A stretch of 64,000 bases of DNA. Origin: Candidatus Brachybacterium merdavium. GTDB taxonomy: Bacteria > Actinomycetota > Actinomycetes > Actinomycetales > Dermabacteraceae. The translations under genes and the position numbers were made by a program. The first letter of the stretch is position 1. The number at the start of each line of letters is the position of its first letter. This document shows positions 37,621-46,471 of this stretch, one piece after another. Under the pieces are notes generated by a model. That model made no database searches. It was not told the origin of the DNA and saw only the letters and a list, made by a program, of their open reading frames with translations. The stretch lies in the NCBI GenBank assembly GCA_019118275.1, contig DWZH01000100.1:1-64000 (forward strand), written 5' to 3'.

Positions 37621-37626
37621 GTAGTA
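37621..37626 (+). promoter_or_regulatory. Possible -10 box (TAGTAT) for accD
   Basis: TAGTAT lies 57 bp before the accD GTG in the divergent birA/accD gap. The predicted leader of about 50 nt contains AGGAGG 5 nt before the start. No good -35 was seen. Confidence 0.3.
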
Positions 37627-37683
37627 TCCCCGTGTTCACCACCCGGATCTTCGCGGCTCTGCCATGCCGCAGCAGGAGGCCCC

Positions 37684-39273
37684 GTGACCAACCCCCCGCG
37701 GCCGCTGACCACCGCCCAGCGCCTTGAGGACCTGCGCGAGCGTGATGCCGCAGCGGTCTCCGCGGCTGATGAGACGGCGGTCCAGAAGCAGCACGCCCGG
37801 GGCAAGAAGACCGCCCGGGAGCGCATCACCGATCTCCTCGACGTCGACTCCTTCGTCGAGACCGACCGTTTCGTGCGTCACCAGTCGCACAACTTCGGCA
37901 TCGAGGCCAAGCGTCCCGACGGGGACGGGATCGTCACCGGCTACGGCACCATCGACGGCCGCCAGGTGTGCGTGTACTCCCAGGACTTCACGGTCTTCGG
38001 CGGGTCCCTGGGCGAGGCCCACGGGCGCAAGATCCAGAAGATCCAGGATCTGGCGCTGCGCACCGGGGTGCCGATCATCGGGATCCTGGACGGCGGCGGC
38101 GCCCGCATCCAGGAGGGCGTGGGATCGCTGGCCATGTTCGCGGGGATCTTCCGCCGCAACACCCGTGCCTCCGGGGTGATCCCGCAGATCTCCCTGATCA
38201 TGGGCCCGGCCGCCGGCGGCGCCGTGTACTCCCCCGCCCTGACCGACGTGGTCGTGATGGTCGAGAAGACCTCGCACATGTTCATCACCGGCCCCGACGT
38301 GATCCGCACCGTCACCGGGGAGGACGTCGGCTTCGAGGAGCTGGGCGGAGCCCGCACCCACTCGACCACCTCAGGGGTCGCCCACTACATGGCCCCCGAC
38401 GAGTCGGAGGCCATCGAGTACGTCAAGGACCTGCTGTCCTACCTGCCGTCCAACACCCTGACCAGCGCCCCCAGCTACCCGATGCGCATCGAGGAGACCC
38501 CCACCGCGCAGGACAAGGCGCTGGATGCCCTGGTACCCGACTCCCCCAATCAGCCCTACGACATGCTCACCGCGGTCCGCACCGTCCTGGACGACGAGGA
38601 GTTCCTCGAGGTCCAGCCACTGTTCGCCCCCAACGTACTGGTCGGCTTCGGTCGCGTGGAGGGGTACAGCGTCGGCATCATCGCCAATCAGCCCTCGCAC
38701 CTGGCCGGCACCCTGGACATCGACGCCTCCGAGAAGGCGGCCCGCTTCGTGCGGTTGTGCGACGCCAACAACATCCCGGTGCTGACCTTCGTGGACGTGC
38801 CCGGCTTCCTGCCCGGCACCGACCAGGAGTTCGGTGGCATCATCCGGCGCGGCGCCAAGCTGCTGTACGCCTACGCGGAGGCGACCGTGCCCCTGATCAC
38901 GGTCATCACCCGCAAGGCCTACGGCGGCGCCTACATCGTGATGGGCTCGAAGGACCTGGGCGCCGATGTGAACCTCGCCTGGCCCACCGCCCAGATCGCG
39001 GTGATGGGCTCGCAGGGCGCAGTCAACATCCTGCACCGCCAGCACCTGCGCACCACCGAGGAGGAGGGCGGCGACATCGCCGCTGAACGGGCCCGGCTGG
39101 AGACGGAGTACGAGGAGCAGTTCGCCACCCCGTACACCGCGGCCGAGCGCGGCTGGATCGACGGGGTCATCCAGCCCTGCGAGACCCGGGTGGAGATCTC
39201 GCGGGCCCTGCGGGCCCTGCGCACCAAGCGTGACACCCTGCCCACCAAGAAGCACGGGAACATCCCGCTGTGA
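37684..39273 (+). CDS. accD: Acyl-CoA carboxylase beta (carboxyltransferase) subunit
   Basis: The carboxyltransferase moves the carboxyl group from biotin to acetyl- or propionyl-CoA, making malonyl- or methylmalonyl-CoA. The protein has 529 residues, normal for actinobacterial AccD5/PccB. The N-terminal half contains '[16 protein letters not shown]', '[18 protein letters not shown]' and '[16 protein letters not shown]', the acyl-CoA oxyanion region. The C-terminal half has '[25 protein letters not shown]' and '[20 protein letters not shown]'. GTG at 37684 has a perfect AGGAGG and is better than the ORF-track start. It is followed by the epsilon subunit with a GTGA overlap. Confidence 0.96.
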   Translation: MTNPPRPLTTAQRLEDLRERDAAAVSAADETAVQKQHARGKKTARERITDLLDVDSFVETDRFVRHQSHNFGIEAKRPDGDGIVTGYGTIDGRQVCVYSQDFTVFGGSLGEAHGRKIQKIQDLALRTGVPIIGILDGGGARIQEGVGSLAMFAGIFRRNTRASGVIPQISLIMGPAAGGAVYSPALTDVVVMVEKTSHMFITGPDVIRTVTGEDVGFEELGGARTHSTTSGVAHYMAPDESEAIEYVKDLLSYLPSNTLTSAPSYPMRIEETPTAQDKALDALVPDSPNQPYDMLTAVRTVLDDEEFLEVQPLFAPNVLVGFGRVEGYSVGIIANQPSHLAGTLDIDASEKAARFVRLCDANNIPVLTFVDVPGFLPGTDQEFGGIIRRGAKLLYAYAEATVPLITVITRKAYGGAYIVMGSKDLGADVNLAWPTAQIAVMGSQGAVNILHRQHLRTTEEEGGDIAAERARLETEYEEQFATPYTAAERGWIDGVIQPCETRVEISRALRALRTKRDTLPTKKHGNIPL

Positions 39274-39506
39274 GCGCCGACGTCCGCCTGGTCCGCGGTC
39301 ACCTGGAGTCCGACGAGCTGGCAGCGATCGCCGTGGTGGTCTCCGCGATGAGCGTGACCAGCCGTATCGAAGCCGAGGAACGTGCGCTGGCCGAGGGCAT
39401 GGGCGGTGCCTCCAGCGCCTGGAGCGACCCGGTCCACTGCCACCCCCGCGCCCACGCCCTGCGCGCGCTGGCCTCCCCTTCGGCGTGGCTGTTCTCCGAC
39501 CGCTGA
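39270..39506 (+). CDS. accE: Acyl-CoA carboxylase epsilon subunit
   Basis: The 78-residue protein begins '[23 protein letters not shown]' and ends 'SAWLFSDR'. This is the layout of the small actinobacterial epsilon subunit that bridges alpha and beta in acyl-CoA carboxylase complexes. The GTG start overlaps the accD stop, as in the mycobacterial accD5-accE5 pair. Confidence 0.9.
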   Translation: MSADVRLVRGHLESDELAAIAVVVSAMSVTSRIEAEERALAEGMGGASSAWSDPVHCHPRAHALRALASPSAWLFSDR

Positions 39507-39523
39507 GCCGTCTCGGCCCGCAC

Positions 39524-39529
39524 TAGACT
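39524..39529 (+). promoter_or_regulatory. Putative leaderless -10 box (TAGACT) for the DUF885 gene
   Basis: TAGACT is followed by 7 nt (GCCGCCC) and the ATG at 39537. It lies after the accE stop, so the DUF885 gene may be read from its own leaderless transcript. Confidence 0.5.
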
Positions 39530-39536
39530 GCCGCCC

Positions 39537-41216
39537 ATGCCCGCTTCCCCGCACCCGCGACCAGCCTCCGCCCTGGACCGCCTGGCCGACGAGTACGTCG
39601 ACCTCTGCGCCCGCCTGGATCCCTTCCTGGCCACCTCGGTGGGGATCCCCGGACACGACGGCGAGGTCACCGACTTCTCGCCCGCCGCGGAGGCCGAGCG
39701 CACCGAGGCGGCCCGCACCCTGCTGTCGGCGATCGCGGAGGTCCCTGACGCCGACTCCAACGACGCCGTCACCCGTGCGGCACTGACCGAGCGGCTGGGC
39801 CTGCAGATCGAGCGGGCAGATCAGCACCTGGACATTGCGATGGTCAACAATCTGGCCTCGACCCTGCAGATCCGCGACGTGCTCGATCAGATGCCCTCCG
39901 CCACGGCGGACGACTGGGAGGTGATCGCCGAGCGGATGGCAGGCTTCCCCCGCTCCCTGCGCTCCTGGGGCGAGTCCCTGCTCGAGGCCGCGGGCGCCGG
40001 CGTGGTCTCGGCTCGCCGACAGCTGCAGCTGGGCGCCGAGCAGGCCCGCGGCTACGCCGACACCTTCTTCCCCGCGTTCGCGCGAGGCGCCGTCGGTTCG
40101 CCCGCCCAGCGTGACCGGGTGACCACGGCGGCCGCGGCCGCGGCCGACGGCTATCGCGAGACGGCCGAGCTGCTGGAGTCCCTGATCGACAGGGCCCCCG
40201 AGGCCGATGCGGTCGGCCGCGACGCCTATCAGCTGGCCTCACGCACTTTCCTGGGCACCGAGATCGACCTCGAGGAGACCTACGCCTGGGGCATCGAGGA
40301 GCTGCGCTCGCTGATCGCGGAGCAGGAGAGCATCGCCCAGCAGATCAACGATCACCACGGAACCGGCGGCGTCCGCTCCATCGCCGCGGCGAAGGACGCG
40401 CTGCGGGCGGACCCGTCCCGGGTGCTGCACGGGACCGAGGCCCTGCAGGCCTGGATGCAGCAGCTCTCCGACACCGCGATCGACCAGCTCGCTGATGTCC
40501 ACTTCGACATCCCGCCGCCGCTGCGCCGCCTGGAGTGCCGCATCGCCACCACCGGCTCCGGCGGGATCTACTACACCGGTCCCAGTGAGGACCTCACCCG
40601 GCCCGGCCGCATGTGGTGGGACGTCCCTCCCGGGACGGAGGAGTTCCACACCTGGCTGGAGACCACCACCGTCTACCACGAAGGTGTTCCCGGCCATCAT
40701 CTGCAGGTCGGCACTCAGACCTTGCAAGCGGCCTCCCTGAACCGCTGGCGCGCCCTGCTGTGCTGGGTCTCCGGTCACGGAGAGGGCTGGGCGCTGTACG
40801 CCGAGCGGCTGATGGAGCAGCTGGGCCATCTCGACGACCCGGGCGAACGGCTCGGGATGCTCGACGCCCAGCGCATGCGCGCCGGCCGGGTCGTGCTCGA
40901 CATCGGCCTGCACCTGGACCTGCCCATGCCCACCGGCTTGCCGGGAGCCGACGGCGGCCGCTGGACCATCGAGGGGGCGTGGGAGTTCATGAGCGCGAAC
41001 TGGGGCGTGAGCGAGGCCGAACAGCGCTTCGAGCTCGACCGCTATCTGGGCTGGCCCGGCCAGGCCCCCTCCTACAAGGTGGGCCAGCGGGTCTGGCAGG
41101 ACCTGCGCTCCCGGTCCGCAGGGAACGGGGCCGACGACCATCAGGTGCGCGACTTCCATCGCCGCGCCCTGGAACTGGGCAGTCTGCCGCTGTCCGTGCT
41201 GGAAGGAGCGCTGTGA
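39537..41216 (+). CDS. DUF885 family protein, putative zinc-dependent peptidase
   Basis: The 559-residue protein is cytoplasmic by appearance (no signal peptide). The hallmark is 'TTVYHEGVPGHHLQVGTQ' near residue 381, the HExxPGHxxQ zinc motif of DUF885. 'WVSGHGEGWALYAERLMEQLG' supplies a third metal-ligand Glu, and 'QAPSYKVGQRVWQDLR' lies near the C-terminus. DUF885 members are annotated as metallopeptidases or carboxypeptidase-like enzymes, but substrates are generally unknown. It lies between accE and maf. Its stop overlaps the Maf start (TGATG). Confidence 0.9.
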   Translation: MPASPHPRPASALDRLADEYVDLCARLDPFLATSVGIPGHDGEVTDFSPAAEAERTEAARTLLSAIAEVPDADSNDAVTRAALTERLGLQIERADQHLDIAMVNNLASTLQIRDVLDQMPSATADDWEVIAERMAGFPRSLRSWGESLLEAAGAGVVSARRQLQLGAEQARGYADTFFPAFARGAVGSPAQRDRVTTAAAAAADGYRETAELLESLIDRAPEADAVGRDAYQLASRTFLGTEIDLEETYAWGIEELRSLIAEQESIAQQINDHHGTGGVRSIAAAKDALRADPSRVLHGTEALQAWMQQLSDTAIDQLADVHFDIPPPLRRLECRIATTGSGGIYYTGPSEDLTRPGRMWWDVPPGTEEFHTWLETTTVYHEGVPGHHLQVGTQTLQAASLNRWRALLCWVSGHGEGWALYAERLMEQLGHLDDPGERLGMLDAQRMRAGRVVLDIGLHLDLPMPTGLPGADGGRWTIEGAWEFMSANWGVSEAEQRFELDRYLGWPGQAPSYKVGQRVWQDLRSRSAGNGADDHQVRDFHRRALELGSLPLSVLEGAL

Positions 41217-41917
41217 TGTCTCACGAGTCGGCCCATGACCCGCTGCTGCTGCTCGCCTCCGCCTCCGCGGGACGGCGCGCCACCCTGCGCGCGGCCCGCA
41301 TCGAGCATGCGGTGCTGCCCGTCGACCTCGACGAGGAGGCACTGCTTGCCTCCACCCGGCGGCGGGCGGAGGCAGAAGGCTCCCCGCTGACCGTCGGCGA
41401 ACAGGTCCTCCTGCTCGCCCGGGAGAAGGCCCAGGCCGCCACCTCCCGCAGCGAGGGCGGCTACGTGGTCCTCGGCGGTGACTCCATGCTCGAGCTGGAT
41501 GGCGAGCCCATCGGCAAACCGCACACCGCCGAGAAGGCCGCGCGGCAGTGGCGGGCCATGCGGGGCCGCACCGGGACCCTCCACTCGGGGCACTGGCTGA
41601 TCGATGACCGCGATCCCGCCGACGGCGGCACCGGCGCCACCTTCGGGGCCACCGCCGGCTGCGCGGTCACCTTCGCTGCCGTCTCCGACGAGGAGATCGA
41701 TGCCTACGTCGCCACCGGCGAGCCCCTGGGCGTGGCCGGTGGCTTCACCATCGACGGTCGGGCCGGGCCGTTCATCACGTCCGTCGACGGTGATCCGCAC
41801 GCTGTCGTCGGCCTGTCCCTCCCCTTGCTGCGCGACCTGCTCACCGAGATCGGCATCGGCGTCCATGACCTGTGGGAGACGTCCGCCTCGCCCGGCTCCG
41901 CCCCTGCCTCAGCCTGA
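41216..41917 (+). CDS. maf: Maf family nucleotide pyrophosphatase
   Basis: Maf proteins hydrolyse non-canonical or selected nucleoside triphosphates to monophosphates. The 233-residue protein has the N-terminal motif 'LLLASASAGRRATLRAA', 'VDLDEEALL', and 'VLGGDSMLELDGEPIGKPHTAEKAARQWRAM' is split by the usual loop. 'EPLGVAGGFTIDGRAGPFI' closes the active site. The ORF track starts at 40613 in a shadow region; ATG 41216 follows AAGGAG and overlaps the DUF885 stop. Maf next to the acc genes matches Rv3282. Confidence 0.93.
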   Translation: MSHESAHDPLLLLASASAGRRATLRAARIEHAVLPVDLDEEALLASTRRRAEAEGSPLTVGEQVLLLAREKAQAATSRSEGGYVVLGGDSMLELDGEPIGKPHTAEKAARQWRAMRGRTGTLHSGHWLIDDRDPADGGTGATFGATAGCAVTFAAVSDEEIDAYVATGEPLGVAGGFTIDGRAGPFITSVDGDPHAVVGLSLPLLRDLLTEIGIGVHDLWETSASPGSAPASA

Positions 41918-41930
41918 GCTGACCCGGTAT

Positions 41931-41936
41931 TAGACT
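41931..41936 (+). promoter_or_regulatory. Possible -10 box (TAGACT) for accA
   Basis: TATTAGACT lies 37 bp before the accA ATG. A leader of about 30 nt would carry the GGAAGGAA ribosome-binding site. No clear -35 was seen. Confidence 0.4.
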
Positions 41937-41972
41937 CGACCTCTGCCGCCTCCCGGAAGGAAACCCCCGCCC

Positions 41973-43754
41973 ATGGCCCCCCGCCACTCCAAGTCACGCC
42001 CGCTGTCCACGGTGCTCATCGCCAATCGTGGAGAGATCGCGGTGCGGGTGGCTCGTGCGTGCCGGGATGCCGGCCTGCGCTCCGTGGCGGTCTACGCCGA
42101 TCCGGACCGGGACGCGCTGCACACCCTCATCGCCGACGATGCCTACTCCTTGGGCGGCAGCACTGCCGCCAGCTCCTATCTGGTGGTCGACAAGATCCTG
42201 GACATCGCCCATCGGTCGGGAGCCGATGCCATCCATCCTGGCTACGGCTTCCTGTCCGAGAACGCCGACTTCGCGCGCGCCGTGATGGACGCGGGTCTGA
42301 CCTGGATCGGTCCCCCGCCGGAGGCGATCGAGAAGCTCGGGGACAAGGTCTCGGCCCGCCACATCGCCCAGAAGGCGGGCGCTCCGCTGGTCGCCGGCAC
42401 CAAGGACCCGGTCGCGTCCTCCGACGAGGTCGTCGACTTCGCGCGTGAGCACGGGCTGCCGATCGCCATCAAGGCGGCTTTCGGGGGCGGAGGTCGCGGC
42501 CTGAAGGTGGCGCGCGAGGAGGGCGAGGTGCGCGAGCTGTTCGACTCCGCGGTGCGTGAGGCCGTCTCCGCCTTCGGTCGCGGGGAGTGCTTCGTCGAGC
42601 GTTACCTCGATGCCCCGCGCCATGTGGAGACCCAGTGCCTGGCTGATATGCACGGCAACGTCCAGGTGGTCTCCACCCGCGACTGCTCCCTGCAGCGCCG
42701 CCACCAGAAGCTGGTCGAGGAGGCGCCCGCGCCGTACCTGTCCTCCCAGCAGAACGCGCAGCTGGTCTCCTCCTCGAAGGCGATCCTGCGCGAGGCGGGC
42801 TACATCGGTGCCGGGACCTGCGAGTTCCTGGTGGGCAGGGACGGCACGATCTCCTTCCTCGAGGTCAACACGCGCCTGCAGGTCGAGCATCCCGTGACCG
42901 AGGAGATCACCGGGGTGGATCTCGTGCGTGAGCAGCTGCGCATCGCCGCCGGGGAGACGATCAGCTCCGAGGACCCGGTCTCCCGCGGCCACTCCTTCGA
43001 GTTCCGCATCAACGGCGAGGACGCCGGACGCGGCTTCATGCCCACCCCGGGACGGATCCAGCGCTTCGACGTCCCCTCCGGGCCGGGAGTGCGGATCGAG
43101 ACGGGGGTGCGCGCGGGCGACGAGATCTCCGGGGCCTTCGATTCGATGCTCTCCAAGCTGGTCGTCACCGGTGCCACCCGCGCGGAGGCGCTCGAGCGCT
43201 CGCGCCGCGCCCTGGCGGAGTTCCGTGTCGAGGGCATCCCCACCGTGATCCCCTTCCATCAGGCCGTGGTGGAGGACCCTGCCTTCGCCCCCTCCGACCC
43301 GGAGGAGCCCTTCTGCGTCCACACCCGTTGGATCGAGACGGAATTCGACAACACCATCACCCCCTCTCCCCTGCCGACGCAGCCCGAGGAGCCGGAGGAC
43401 CGCGAGGCCGTGGTGGTCGAGGTCGATGGGCGTCGTGTGGAGATCAGCCTGCCCGCCTCGCTGCGGGCCCCGCAGTCGCCGGTGCGGCAGCGCCGCAAGC
43501 GCGCTCACCGCGGTGTCGGCGGCGCGGCCGCCGTCGGCGGTGGCACGGTGACCGCGCCGATGCAGGGCACGATCGTGAAGATCGTCGCCGAGGAGGGCCA
43601 GTCCGTGGCCGACGGCGACCTGCTGCTGGTGCTCGAGGCGATGAAGATGGAACAGCCCATCACCGCTCACCGCTCCGGAGTCGTCAAGGGCCTGGCTGCC
43701 GAGATCGGCGCGACCGTCTCCGCCGGCGCCATGCTCTGCTCCATCGACGACTAA
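41973..43754 (+). CDS. accA: Acyl-CoA carboxylase alpha subunit (biotin carboxylase + BCCP)
   Basis: The 593-residue protein carries biotin carboxylase at residues 10-460 and BCCP at the C-terminus. '[21 protein letters not shown]', '[16 protein letters not shown]', '[16 protein letters not shown]' (glycine-rich ATP loop) and '[20 protein letters not shown]' mark the first domain. '[14 protein letters not shown]' and '[12 protein letters not shown]' mark the second, in which the Lys of MKM is biotinylated by BirA. It matches actinobacterial AccA3-type subunits. With AccD and AccE it should form the acetyl/propionyl-CoA carboxylase. The symbol follows actinobacterial usage and does not denote E. 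coli AccA. Confidence 0.96.
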   Translation: MAPRHSKSRPLSTVLIANRGEIAVRVARACRDAGLRSVAVYADPDRDALHTLIADDAYSLGGSTAASSYLVVDKILDIAHRSGADAIHPGYGFLSENADFARAVMDAGLTWIGPPPEAIEKLGDKVSARHIAQKAGAPLVAGTKDPVASSDEVVDFAREHGLPIAIKAAFGGGGRGLKVAREEGEVRELFDSAVREAVSAFGRGECFVERYLDAPRHVETQCLADMHGNVQVVSTRDCSLQRRHQKLVEEAPAPYLSSQQNAQLVSSSKAILREAGYIGAGTCEFLVGRDGTISFLEVNTRLQVEHPVTEEITGVDLVREQLRIAAGETISSEDPVSRGHSFEFRINGEDAGRGFMPTPGRIQRFDVPSGPGVRIETGVRAGDEISGAFDSMLSKLVVTGATRAEALERSRRALAEFRVEGIPTVIPFHQAVVEDPAFAPSDPEEPFCVHTRWIETEFDNTITPSPLPTQPEEPEDREAVVVEVDGRRVEISLPASLRAPQSPVRQRRKRAHRGVGGAAAVGGGTVTAPMQGTIVKIVAEEGQSVADGDLLLVLEAMKMEQPITAHRSGVVKGLAAEIGATVSAGAMLCSIDD

Positions 43755-43777
43755 TCGACGAGTGATCGACGACGAGA

Positions 43778-43799
43778 GGCCTTCGCCCGGGCGGAGGCC
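43778..43799. terminator. Hairpin 24 bp after accA
   Basis: GGCCTTCGCCC at 43778-43788 pairs with GGGCGGAGGCC at 43789-43799, with one T-G wobble and the innermost pairs opening as the loop. It is the first of several structured elements in the accA-lpdA gap and is a plausible accA terminator. Confidence 0.55.
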
Positions 43800-43806
43800 C
43801 ACGCCG

Positions 43807-43870
43807 TGCGCAGGGTCATGTCGCAAGACGTCGCGCCCTGCGCAGAGTCATGTCGCAAGACATCGCGCCC
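43807..43870. repeat. Direct repeat pair of 32 bp with GCAA-capped hairpins
   Basis: Units at 43807-43838 and 43839-43870 are head-to-tail and differ at 2 of 32 positions. Each contains ATGTC-GCAA-GACRT, an inverted repeat with a GNRA tetraloop, flanked by self-complementary GCGC ends. A truncated start of a third unit (GGCGCAGT) leads into the next inverted repeat. There is no coding potential that I trust; function unknown. Confidence 0.8.
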
Positions 43871-43873
43871 GGC

Positions 43874-43926
43874 GCAGTTGCGGGCTGAAAACTTCCACCG
43901 TTTGGAAGTTTTCAGCCCCCAACTGC
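43874..43926. repeat. Near-perfect 24-bp inverted repeat with 5-nt loop
   Basis: Arms at 43874-43897 and 43903-43926 pair over 24 bp with a single mismatch and enclose the loop CCGTT. The arm core is GGGCTGAAAACTTCCA, which is A+T-richer than its surroundings and stands out in this window. It lies between convergent accA and lpdA, so it may be a bidirectional terminator, or a copy of a dispersed palindromic element. Confidence 0.85.
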
Positions 43927-44075
43927 ACGGCCAGAGTGTGATGGCACCGCCAGGATGTGATGGCGCGGCCAGTATGTGATGGCACCGTCAGGATGTGATG
44001 GCGCAGGCCAGGATGCGGTGGCACGGCCACGATGTGATCGCACCGCCAGGGTGTGATGGCGCAGGCCAGGTCATG
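43925..44075. repeat. Tandem array of imperfect 19-bp units (about 7.9 copies)
   Basis: Units start at 43925, 43944, 43963, 43982, 44001, 44021, 44040 and 44059. The consensus is GCACCGCCAGGATGTGATG. Unit 5 is 20 bp and unit 8 is a 17-bp partial. First hexamers alternate in an order (GCACGG, GCACCG, GCGC) that repeats, hinting at an older trimer of about 57 bp with one loss. Nineteen is not a multiple of three, so it is not a coding repeat. The 60-residue ORF predicted across it (43848-44030, minus) is rejected. This, with the preceding repeats, fills the 359-bp gene-free gap at 43755-44113. Confidence 0.85.
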
Positions 44076-44113
44076 CCCGGCATGGCCGGGTGCGATTCTC
44101 CAGGCTGGGACCG

Positions 44114-45583
44114 TCAGTCGGCCTTGTGCATCTGCCGCGCCAGCTCGGCGAGAGACCCGGTCAGCGAGGGGTAGATGGTGAAAGTCCCGGCGACCTCCTC
44201 CGCTGTCATCCGGTGCGCGACCGCCATCGTGTAGGGCAGGATCAGCTCACTCGCCCGCGGTGCGACCACGACGGCGCCGATCACGGTGTGCGAGCCCGGC
44301 CGCACCATGAGCTTCACGAAGCCCTCCGTGATGCCCTGCATCTTCGCCCGCGGGTTCGTGGACAGCGGCAGCGTGCGCACCTCCCCGGAGATCGTGCCGT
44401 CCCGCACGTCCTGCTCGCTGACGCCGACCACGGCGATCTCGGGGCTGGTGAACACGGCGGAGGAGACGTGCCCGGAGATCAGCGGCGAGACCGCGTCGCC
44501 GAGGGCATGGTGCATGGCGATGCGCCCCTGCATGGCCGCCACCGAGGCCAGCGGGTACACGCCGGTGCAGTCACCGGCGGCATAGACGCCGCGCACCGAG
44601 GTCCGCGAGACCCGGTCGGTGTCGATGTGCCCGGACTCCTTGACCCGGACGCCGGCACTTTCGAGGCCCAGCCCCGAGGTGGCGGGGATCCCGCCCAGCG
44701 CCATCAGCACGTGGGAGCCGATGATCTTCTCCCCCGAGGTGAGGGTGACGACCACGCCGTCGCCCTCAGTACGGGCGGAGGCGGCCCGGGAGCGGGAGCG
44801 CACCTTCACGCCGCGGCGGGTGAAGGCCTTCTCAAGCACGTCGGCGGCGTCCACGTCAGAGCCGGGCAGCAGCTTCTCCCGGGAGGAGACCAGGGTGACG
44901 TCGGTGCCCAGTGCCCGGTAAGCGCTGGCGAACTCGGCACCGGTCACCCCGGAGCCGACCACGATCAGGTGGCTGGGCAGCTCCTCGAGCTCATACAGCT
45001 GGGTCCAGGTCAGGATCCGCCGGCCGTCGCTGGGAGAGCCCTTCAGCTCTCTCGGCCTGGCCCCGACGGCCAGCAGCACCACATCGGCCTCGCAGGTGTC
45101 CACCACCTGGCCATCGGCGTCGAGCACCTCGACGCGTTCGGAACCGGCCAGGCGGCCGTGGCCGTCGATGATCCGGACCCCGGCGGCGCTGAGGCTGGCG
45201 CGGATGTCGGCGGACTGCGCGGCGGCCAGGCGACGCACCCGATGGTTGACCGCCGCCAGATCCACGTTCAGGGTCCCGGAGTTGGGGGGCGCCCCGGTGT
45301 CGGCGTCGCGGATGCCCAGGCCGTCGGAATCGGCGACCAGGTCGAGCACGTCGGCGGTGGCGATCAGGGTCTTGGACGGCACCACGTCCGTCAGGACGGC
45401 GGCCCCGCCGATGCCGCGCTGCTCGACGATGGTGGTCTCGGCGCCCTGCCGCACCGCGGTCAGGGCCGCCTCGTACCCGCCGGGGCCACCTCCGATGATC
45501 ACCACCCGGGTGCGTTCACCGGCACTGGGGACACGGTGGGGGTCCGAGGGCAGGGCTGTACTGGGATCACTCACGCCACCCAT
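44114..45583 (-). CDS. lpdA: NAD(P)H-quinone dehydrogenase, LpdA/Rv3303c-like flavoprotein
   Basis: The protein has 489 residues with the two-dinucleotide-binding fold of lipoamide dehydrogenases. 'RVVIIGGGPGGYEAALTAVRQG' binds FAD, 'LIVVGSGVTGAEFASAYRALG' binds NAD(P)H, and 'RGVYAAGDCTGVYPLASVAAMQG' is the second FAD motif. The redox CxxxxC of true lipoamide dehydrogenase is absent: the equivalent reads 'GGAAVLTDVVPSK', as in M. tuberculosis LpdA, which reduces quinones rather than lipoamide. So lipoamide activity is unlikely. The ATG start at 45583 is used; an in-frame GTG at 45574 is an alternative. Divergent from pnp. Confidence 0.92.
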   Translation of the reverse strand: MGGVSDPSTALPSDPHRVPSAGERTRVVIIGGGPGGYEAALTAVRQGAETTIVEQRGIGGAAVLTDVVPSKTLIATADVLDLVADSDGLGIRDADTGAPPNSGTLNVDLAAVNHRVRRLAAAQSADIRASLSAAGVRIIDGHGRLAGSERVEVLDADGQVVDTCEADVVLLAVGARPRELKGSPSDGRRILTWTQLYELEELPSHLIVVGSGVTGAEFASAYRALGTDVTLVSSREKLLPGSDVDAADVLEKAFTRRGVKVRSRSRAASARTEGDGVVVTLTSGEKIIGSHVLMALGGIPATSGLGLESAGVRVKESGHIDTDRVSRTSVRGVYAAGDCTGVYPLASVAAMQGRIAMHHALGDAVSPLISGHVSSAVFTSPEIAVVGVSEQDVRDGTISGEVRTLPLSTNPRAKMQGITEGFVKLMVRPGSHTVIGAVVVAPRASELILPYTMAVAHRMTAEEVAGTFTIYPSLTGSLAELARQMHKAD

Positions 45584-45618
45584 TGTGTCTCACGATGACG
45601 AAGAGCGTGGCGACAGGC

Positions 45619-45624
45619 TAGGTT
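45619..45624 (+). promoter_or_regulatory. Putative leaderless -10 box (TAGGTT) for pnp
   Basis: TAGGTT is followed by 7 nt and the pnp ATG at 45632. On the opposite strand TAGCCT (45615-45620) overlaps it and could serve lpdA with a leader of about 25 nt, so the two divergent promoters may share bases. Confidence 0.45.
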
Positions 45625-45631
45625 CTCCTGT

Positions 45632-46471
45632 ATGACCACAACGCTTGAGCATCTGCCGGACCCCTACCAGGTGGCGCGGGAGGCCGCCGATGCGATCGCA
45701 GAGGCCAGCGGCGCCCCCACCCACGACCTCGCCCTCGTGCTGGGCTCGGGATGGGCCGGCGCCGCGGATCTGCTGGGCCGGACCGTCTGGGAGGCGGACG
45801 CGACCACGATCCCCGGGTTCCGCCCGCCGGCCGTGGCCGGTCACGCGGGAGTGCTGCGCTCGATCGAGGTCGAGGGCAGCGGCGCGCGGGTGCTGGTGCT
45901 GGGCGCCCGCACCCACCTGTACGAGGGCGCCGGAGTCGACCCGGTGGTCCACGGCGTGCGCACCGCCGCCGCGGCCGGCTGCGGCACGATGGTCCTGACC
46001 AACGGCTGCGGGGGCGTCGATCCCGCCCGGCCCCCCGGCACCCCGGTGCTGATCTCCGACCAGATCAACCATACGGGCGCCACGCCCCTGGCCGAGGCGA
46101 ACTTCGTGGACCTGACGGACCTGTACACCCCGGCGCTGCGGGATCTGGCCCGTGAGGTCGACGACAGCCTCGGTGAGGGCGTGTACATGCAGTTCCGCGG
46201 CCCCTCCTACGAGACCCCCGCGGAGGTGCAGATGGCTCGGATCATCGGTGCCTCCCTGATCGGCATGTCCACCGCGCTCGAGGCGATCGCCGCCCGCGAG
46301 GCGGGGATGGACATCCTGGGCATCTCCCTGGTGACCAACCTCGCGGCCGGGATCAGCCCCGAGCCCCTCAGTCACGAAGAGGTGCTGCAGGCCGGGAAGG
46401 ACGCCGGCCCCCGGATCTCCCACCTGCTGGCCGAGACGGTCCGGCGCATCACCGACAAGGAGATGTCATGA
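45632..46471 (+). CDS. pnp: Purine-nucleoside phosphorylase (trimeric, class II)
   Basis: PNP cleaves (deoxy)inosine and guanosine with phosphate to free base and (deoxy)ribose-1-phosphate. The protein has 279 residues. 'LALVLGSGWAGAADLL', 'VLVLGARTHLYEG', 'VLTNGCGGVDPARPPGTPVLISDQIN' and 'YMQFRGPSYETPAEVQM' fit the trimeric mammalian-type family. 'LGISLVTNLAAGISPEPLSHEEV' has the base-contacting Asn expected for 6-oxopurine specificity. It is coupled to the phosphosugar mutase by ATGA, so ribose-1-phosphate can be handed to the mutase. Confidence 0.95.
   Translation: MTTTLEHLPDPYQVAREAADAIAEASGAPTHDLALVLGSGWAGAADLLGRTVWEADATTIPGFRPPAVAGHAGVLRSIEVEGSGARVLVLGARTHLYEGAGVDPVVHGVRTAAAAGCGTMVLTNGCGGVDPARPPGTPVLISDQINHTGATPLAEANFVDLTDLYTPALRDLAREVDDSLGEGVYMQFRGPSYETPAEVQMARIIGASLIGMSTALEAIAAREAGMDILGISLVTNLAAGISPEPLSHEEVLQAGKDAGPRISHLLAETVRRITDKEMS

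Noticed and set aside
41994-43826. 610-residue minus-strand ORF over accA
   Set aside because: Antisense shadow of accA with no recognisable domain.
43848-44030. 60-residue minus-strand ORF in the repeat island
   Set aside because: It spans the inverted repeat and the 19-bp array, has no ribosome-binding site, and 19-bp units cannot form a periodic protein.
43807-44075. Possible CRISPR array
   Set aside because: Units are contiguous with no unique spacers, and no cas genes are present.
44114-45583. Dihydrolipoamide dehydrogenase as the function of lpdA
   Set aside because: The redox-active CxxxxC is missing, so the quinone-reductase type is the better call.
44090-45598. 502-residue plus-strand ORF over lpdA
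   Set aside because: Antisense shadow; composition dominated by Gly, His, Gln and Asp.
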